Below, piece after piece: positions 58,822 to 64,000 of a stretch of 64,000 nucleotides of DNA; position 1 is the first letter of the stretch; every line of letters starts with the position of its first letter. Source of the DNA: JAWKOK01 sp963765875 (GTDB lineage: Bacteria; Chloroflexota; Anaerolineae; Caldilineales; Caldilineaceae). Location: NCBI GenBank assembly GCA_963765875.1, contig CAVXYK010000018.1, positions 129,956-193,955 on the forward strand. The letters run 5' to 3'. The notes beneath the pieces are model-generated. The model had not been told where the DNA came from and did no database searches. It saw nothing but the letters and a program-made list of their open reading frames with translations. Made by a program: the position numbers and the translations under genes.

Positions 58822-59743
58822 ATGGGCAAAAGAGATGAGCCATTTGTTCCCTATCTCTTCTTATTCCCGGCCATTGCTGCTTCTGGTCATCTTCAACCTG
58901 ATTCCGGCAGTCTCGACCCTTCGACAGAGCTTCTATGCGGACTCGGTCATCCGTGGCGCCGATCCGGTCTTCGTCGGCATCGAGAACGCTCTACGCGTCT
59001 TCAACGATCCCGTGTTCTGGAAGTCAGTTCAGGTAACGTTGCTGTTCAGCCTGATCGTCAACCCGCTGCAGACGGCACTGGCCCTCGGGCTTGCCCTCAT
59101 CGCCAACCAGCGCACGTCAGGCATTCACTTCTTTCGAAGCATCTACCTGCTGCCTGTGGCCGTCTCGATCAACGTCACCGTGGTTGTGTGGGGACTGATG
59201 GTCGACCCCAATGCCGGCCTGATCAACGGTATTTTGAACCAGTTGGGTCTGCCCGAACAGCCCTTTCTCACCTCACCCAAGCAGGCGCTCTGGACGATCA
59301 TCATGATCATCTCGTGGAAGGGTGTGCCGTATTGGGCGCTCTTCTTCCTGGCCGCGTTGCAGGGCATTCCCACCGGTGTGCTGGAAGCCGGCGTCATCGA
59401 CGGCGCCAGCGGTCGGCAATTGCTTACGCGCATCGTTCTGCCGATACTGCGGCCGATGATCCTCTTCGTCCTCGTGGCCGACACCATCGTCAATTTCACC
59501 CTCTTTGTGCCGATCCAGCTACTCACCCAGGGCGGACCACAGCTCTCCACGAATCTGGTGATGTATGAAACCTATCGGCGCGGCTTTATCTACGGCGATC
59601 TCGGGGCTACCGCCGTCATGCTGACGGCCATGTTTGTTGTTATCCTTGTCATCATCGGCATGCAGTATTTCTTGCTATCGGACCAAAGATTAGGTTCTGT
59701 TGACATGCAAAAGGCCAGAAAATCATCTCGCCAATTTGATTAA
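58822..59743 (+). CDS. ABC sugar transporter permease, MalF/UgpA type
   Basis: This is about 306 residues. Start ATG at 58822 (MGKRDEPFVPYLFLFPAIA) with AAGG 10 nt upstream; a one-base shift near 58875 leads into LLLLVIFNLIPAVSTLRQSF. Six membrane helices follow. The EAA loop that docks the ATPase reads EAGVIDGASGRQLLTRIVLP. The longer frame open from 58757 gives an N-terminus unlike the family. Inner-membrane subunit of an importer. Confidence 0.84.
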
Positions 59744-60546
59744 ATTCTTGCTCCTGATCGCAGTGGCCGTAGTCGTAATCATACCGCTACATGTGGGCGT
59801 TTGCGGCCTCATTCACGCCGCTGGACAAGACGTTTGAATACGCCTACCCCTTCTCCTGGAAGGCGTTCTTCCCCGTCGATTTCACGCTCGAGGCCTATAT
59901 CGCCATCTTCGAACGTGGATTCGGCCGCGCCATCCTCAATACGCTTTGGCTGGGCATTACGACGGTGATCATTGGCGGCTTCATCTGCACATCGGCCGGC
60001 TTCGCGTTTGCACGCTTCGATTTCCCGGGCAAGAAGCTGCTCTTCTTTGTCGTTCTCATGACGTTTACCATCCCGGCGACCTGACCGTAATCCCGCGCTA
60101 TATCATGGTCAAGGACTGGGGCTGGATCAATTCCTGGCAGGCGCTGTTGGTCCCCTTGCTTGCCAACAGCCTAATCATCTTCATGTCCACTCAGTTCTTC
60201 GGGCAATTCCCGCAAGAGATTATTGACTCCGCCAGGGTAGATGGCTCCTCCTGGTTCCGGGTCTATTTTTCGATTGTACTGCCGATCTCGAAACCACTGC
60301 TGTTCAGCCTTGGTCTGATTCTCTTCCTCAGCCAGTGGGATTCCTATTTCTGGCCGCTGCTTGGTCGCACCCGATCAGCAGTTCCGTGTCGTGCAACTTG
60401 CGATCACAGAATCCGTTGAAGAGTATCAGACGATTTGGAACCAGTTACTGGCTGGTTCGATGCTCGCGGCCATCATCCCGATATTGCTGCTGTTCCCATT
60501 CCAGGGGTATTTCATCAACGCCGTGACCGGCGCCGTCAAAGAATAG
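59700..60546 (+). CDS. ABC sugar transporter permease, MalG/UgpE type, frameshifted
   Basis: This is about 280 residues across breaks near 59786, 60080 and 60360: HLANLIKFLLLIAVAVVVII, WAFAASFTPLDKTFEYAYPF, RAILNTLWLGITTVIIGGFI, GFAFARFDFPGKKLL, then the EAA loop IIDSARVDGSSWFRVYFSIV and the tail MLAAIIPILLLFPFQGYFIN. It starts around 59700 and overlaps the previous gene. No ATPase gene follows, so a shared MsiK/UgpC-like ATPase from elsewhere must drive the importer. Confidence 0.8.
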
Positions 60547-60625
60547 TGACTGTGGTCTGCTGCATGAACGTTGCAGGCATCCTGTCGCAGTAATTGACTC
60601 CCTTACAACTAAATGGAGCGACATC

Positions 60626-61622
60626 ATGGATTTTCCCACCATATCCGATTCTTTGCGACTCGAAAGATTGCAGCCGCCAAGCGGCAAGGCTCGAATTGTC
60701 ATCGACACCGACACGTACAACGAGATCGATGACCAGTTTGCCGTCGTCTATGCCCTGCTCTCGCCCGAGAAACTCGTGGTTGAAGGTCTGTACGCGGCTC
60801 CCTTCTTCAACCACCGTTCGACTAGCCCCGGCGCCGGCATGAAGATGAGCTATGAGGAAATCGTACGTCTGCTGGATAGGCTCGAACTTCCTCCGGATGG
60901 TCTGGCTTTCCGCGGCTCCAACGGGTTCCTGTCCGACTACGATCACCCATATGCCAGCGCCGCAGTCGATGATCTGATTGAGCGCGCCATGGGATCAGAT
61001 GAACTGCTCTACGTGGTCGCCATCGGTGCATTGACCAATATCGCCTCTGCTATCCTCATCGAACCACAGCATTATCGAGAATATCACCGTGGTCTGGCTC
61101 GGGGGGAATGCGTTCCATTGGCCACATAACGCCGAGTTCAACCTGGCGGGCGACGTACTGGCTGCGAGATTGGTACTGGATTGTGGCGTGCCTTTGATAT
61201 AGATCCCATGTGCCGGCGTCACGACCCATCTGCGTACAACCGTCTCTGAAATTGACCAATACGTACAGGGACAGGGCGCCATTGGTGACTATTTGGCCGA
61301 GACCTTCAAGAGCTACAGCGACAATCATTTCGGGTGGTCCAAAGAGATCTGGGATGTGGTGGCGGTCGCCTACCTGCTCAATACCGACTGGGTTCCATCA
61401 AACATCGTCGCCAGCCCGATCATTAGTCAGCGGACAGCGGCAGATGTACGCACCCAGGATTCAGACGGCTGGCACAAACACCCTTTGACGTGGAGCTTCG
61501 ATCAGTCACGTCACCAGATTCGCTGCGCCTACTATGTGAATCGTGACCCCGTTTTCCGTGATCTGTTCACCAAGTTGGCGGACTGGGCAAAAGGGACAAT
61601 CGAGCCTGCCGTCAGAAGCTAA
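60626..61622 (+). CDS. Nucleoside hydrolase (IUNH family), two frameshifts
   Basis: This is about 330 residues. ATG at 60626 with GGAG 7 nt upstream. ARIVIDTDTYNEIDDQFAVV carries the DxDxxxxxDD calcium site, then SPEKLVVEGLYAAPFFNHR, YVVAIGALTNIASAIL and, past breaks near 61080 and 61203, WLGGNAFHWPHNAEFNL and IWDVVAVAYLLNTDW. The family cleaves ribonucleosides to base and ribose. It is the last gene of the transporter operon, so the transported compound may be nucleoside-like or a glycoside with an N-ribosyl bond. Confidence 0.83.
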
Positions 61623-62017
61623 AAAGTCTCTTTGGGCTATGATGGGTGCGCAATCCGACCGCCGGAAGGCGTCCACGGATGATGGGCTGTGGCGAGCATC
61701 AGCCATTTGTGAACACCTCCCGGAGGTCTAGGTACACAATTCATCACGGAATCACTAGTGCATCGGTAAGGTGAATTTTGTCATTTCTCGCTCCGCTCGA
61801 CATCTCGTGTATGCGACACTGAGATTCCTCTTCGCTTCGCTCATCGGAATGACAAAGTCTTAGTAAACAGAGCCACTTGAGATGACGGCCATTGTGCCGT
61901 GGACTCATTTACCAGCCCAAGAATAATCGCCCTCGACCGCCTGAAGCTTAGGCGGTCAAGGGCGATTATTCTTTTGGGTGTGTAAAGCTAGAGTTCAGCC
62001 AGACAGGGCTCTACACA
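61623..62017. other. Gap between convergent genes: repeat and terminator only
   Basis: No coding region. It holds an inverted repeat, TTTGTCATT (61777-61785) and AATGACAAA (61848-61856), with CTCGCTCCGCTCGACATCTC and TTCGCTTCGCTCATCGG between the arms, and the terminator at 61919-61973. Confidence 0.6.
61919..61973. terminator. Bidirectional terminator between convergent genes
   Basis: Arms at 61919-61942 and 61950-61973 pair with one mismatch (AAGAATAATCGCCCT ... AGGGCGATTATTCTT) around GAAGCTT-type loop bases. TTTT follows on the plus side and the flanking AA gives a U tract on the minus side. Confidence 0.85.
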
Positions 62018-64000
62018 TCACGCCCCAACGGAAACACCCTCGCTCATGATCCGGCCTTCCTCGATCACGTAGGCAATACCGCCGCCGGCCAACACGGGGC
62101 CTTCATCGACGACATCAAAGAGTTCCTTGCCATCGACACTGGCTTTGATCCGCCTCCGGTAACCGTCAGCTGGAAGTCATGGCTGGAACCCTGCTGTCCA
62201 CGGGAAATCAACCTCAGCCAGGACATTATCGCCGTCCAGCGCCTTGATCAGGCGAGCCTTGCCGTCGTCGCACAACAGAATCGCGTAGTAGCGGCGCAGG
62301 CCCTGGACACGTGCAGCGATGCCTGCCGCTTTGGCCAGATGAATGGTCACAGTCGAATTCGCCTGATAGTCGATCCACTCACATGTGCCTTGCATGAGCA
62401 GGCCGCGGCCCTCATTCTGAACCAACCGATAAGGGTCGGGCCACCAGCGCTCGCCGAATATATCGACGCCATTCACCCAAGCCTTGCGCCACATGCTGCT
62501 GCCATCGCCCGGCTGTACAAAGTTGACCTTCGGCGTGCCCTCCCAGGTCAGATAGTCCAGATAGACGGTGCCGTCGGCGCGACTGTCGTTGCCGATCTCA
62601 ACGCCGATCTGGGCAATCGGCGCCCCGCCCAGATCCTCGATGGTCCATTCGAATTCATGTTCCGCGCCCGGCGCCAGAACGAAACTAAGGGGCCACGCAC
62701 TAGTTCACTGGCGTCTTCCGGCCCGCGCATGACGCGTAGATAGATGGCCACATCGACTGGACCGCTATTCCGTCCATCGGCCGACACAGCTGCACGCATG
62801 GTCTGGCCCGGATAGATCGTCGGCGAGGCAAAGAGCGTGTAGCCGCGCTGTTCGAAGTAGTCCGAGACTTCCTTGGAAGGGATGAAGGTCGGTGTGGAGA
62901 CGCGGGCAGTGCGTCCTGGGGCAACGCTCGTGTAGCGCAGGCCCAGACTGCGACTGCCGGCCTTGCTGTGGCCAAGCACGTTCTCAACCTCGACCGTCCC
63001 CTTGGTCTCGACCGTCTCCTCGGGCAGAAAGCCCTGAACCGAACCCGGCAACTCGAAGTGGAATCGAGCGCCATGCTTGAAGGCCACCGGTTCCATCCCT
63101 TGCAAGGCGCGTCCAGCGTTGACGACATGCATGGTCTCGGCCACGGCATCGGTGATGCCGCGCCCCCCCTCGGCTGTGGAGAGGTACATGCGGTCAGCGA
63201 CCGGGCCACGGAAATCGGGGCCGCTGTCGAAGCAGGCCATGCCGTTGCGGATGCCCAGCAGGCAGCCCACATTGCCCGAGTTGCAGTCGGTGTCCCAGCC
63301 GCTGGTGTTGACGATCTTGAGCGATTCCTGGAGGTCGCCATTGCCGTGGAGCAGCGAATGGATGATCAGGGCATGGTTGGGCACCATGTGGCAGTTGCCG
63401 CCATACTTGTCATAGCCGTACTTGGCTGCGATCTGTTCGCGAGTCTTGCGCCAATCCGGCTCGGCCGCGTGCCAGTTGCGAACGTCATCGATCAGCTGGT
63501 AGATGACCGAGTCCTTGGGGATGAACGAGATGCCGGTGTCGATCAGCGCGTCCATGTCCGATTCAACAAAGGCCTGTGCCTCCATAGCGGCCAGCACCTG
63601 CGCGCCATAGATGGCCTCGCCGTCGTGGCTAACGCTGCCGGCGCGTCGGGCTGAGATCGGCGGCCAGTGCCGGGTCGCCGGGGGCCACCATGGCCCAGCC
63701 ATCGATGAAAATCTGCGATCCGATCTGCTCAGCAACGACCTTGCCGTTGAGTTCGATAGAGCCGCTACGCGGCGCTTTGATGCCATTCTTCAATCGCAAG
63801 TAGGCTGTGTGTTCGGTCGAGTTACCCATACCGCCCCACCAGAGAACGGTCCGCTCTTCAATGAGATAGTTGAGCCAACTCTGGCCGATCTGTTCGGCTG
63901 TCAGGTCGGCGCTGTAGCCGTAGTCTTGCAGGGCGCGCAGAAAGGTGAATGTGCCTGAGATGTCATCGTCGGTGACGATCAACGGCACGTTGCGCTGCTC
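62018..64000 (-). CDS. ADP-ribosylglycohydrolase family protein, 5' end beyond the window, frameshifted
   Basis: Open at the right edge (EQRNVPLIVTDDDISGTFTF), so the start is not visible. VTDDDISGTFTF and, later, SGWDTDCNSGNVGCLLG are the two Asp-rich metal motifs of ADP-ribosylglycohydrolases. SWLNYLIEERTVLWWGGMGN comes between them. After about 350 residues follow two beta-sandwich-like domains (ETKGTVEVENVLGHSK; MRAAVSADGRNSGPVDVAIY). Breaks lie near 63640, 62600 and 62170; the natural end is IMSEGVSVGA with the stop at 62018. It could remove ADP-ribose from proteins or split related N-ribosides. It is convergent with the nucleoside hydrolase operon. Confidence 0.8.

Noticed and set aside
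15935..60365. Programmed ribosomal frameshifting in the split genes
   Set aside because: Shifts go both ways, occur in many unrelated genes and lack a common slippery heptamer; sequence indels explain them better.

Overview
The window looks like a piece of a Chloroflexota genome, most likely Anaerolineae/Caldilineae-like. This is inferred from gene content and not proven. Pointers are a PdtaS/PdtaR-type kinase and ANTAR regulator, large GT39- and YfhO-type membrane proteins, an amaP-scpB pair, a DUF2207 protein next to an SPFH protein, two secreted proteins ending in a short LP-type hydrophobic tail, and a long run of sulfatase, enolase-superfamily, Gfo/Idh/MocA and TIM-barrel sugar genes. 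I see no rRNA, tRNA, CRISPR array or transposase gene.

Layout. 1-5.6 kb: end of a PdtaS-like kinase, its PdtaR-like partner, a GT2 and a GT39-type glycosyltransferase, and gshA. 5.7-15.3 kb: a YfhO-type membrane protein, AmaP, ScpB with a hexanucleotide Pro-Thr repeat, a DUF2207 protein, a membrane winged-helix/zinc-ribbon protein, a helical protein, and an SPFH protein fused to an excisionase-type HTH. 15.6-21.6 kb: one secreted giant of about 1780 residues (split by three frameshifts) and a lipoprotein. 21.7-27.3 kb: a minus-strand operon fitting non-phosphorylative L-fucose breakdown (lactonase, 2-hydroxyacid dehydrogenase, L-fuconate dehydratase, SDR, second sugar-acid dehydratase). 27.5-30.3 kb: luciferase-like oxidoreductase, tartrate/malate-type dehydrogenase, and a HigBA-like toxin-antitoxin pair with a palindromic operator. 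30.3-49.1 kb: four sulfatases, a GH2 glycosidase, sugar isomerase/dehydrogenase genes, a SMP-30 lactonase and small enzymes. 49.5-54.4 kb: FG-GAP secreted protein, a stand-alone MgsA/RarA C-terminal domain, a TIM-barrel enzyme and a Stf0-type sulfotransferase. 54.8-64 kb: GNAT, a LacI regulator divergent from an ABC sugar-type transporter (binding protein and two permeases, no ATPase gene), a nucleoside hydrolase and a partial ADP-ribosylglycohydrolase.

How it may work together: none of the four sulfatases nor the GH2 enzyme has a signal peptide, so sulfated sugars would be imported first and desulfated in the cytoplasm. The binding-protein transporter, fuconate-type dehydratases, lactonases and oxidoreductases would feed the products into central metabolism. 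The LacI protein probably controls the transporter operon through a perfect 14-bp palindrome just downstream of a near-consensus promoter.

Two features cut across the window. First, intergenic spaces are packed with palindromic repeats of several families, many with a GTAG head like REP elements. One repeat has inserted into a sulfatase gene, and a separate 122-bp MITE-like element with terminal inverted repeats and a 9-bp target duplication has inserted into a YdeI-type gene. Second, many long genes, especially after 30 kb, are broken by single-base frameshifts while both halves remain well conserved. This looks more like indel errors in the assembly than decay. Such genes are given here as one feature with the likely break points.
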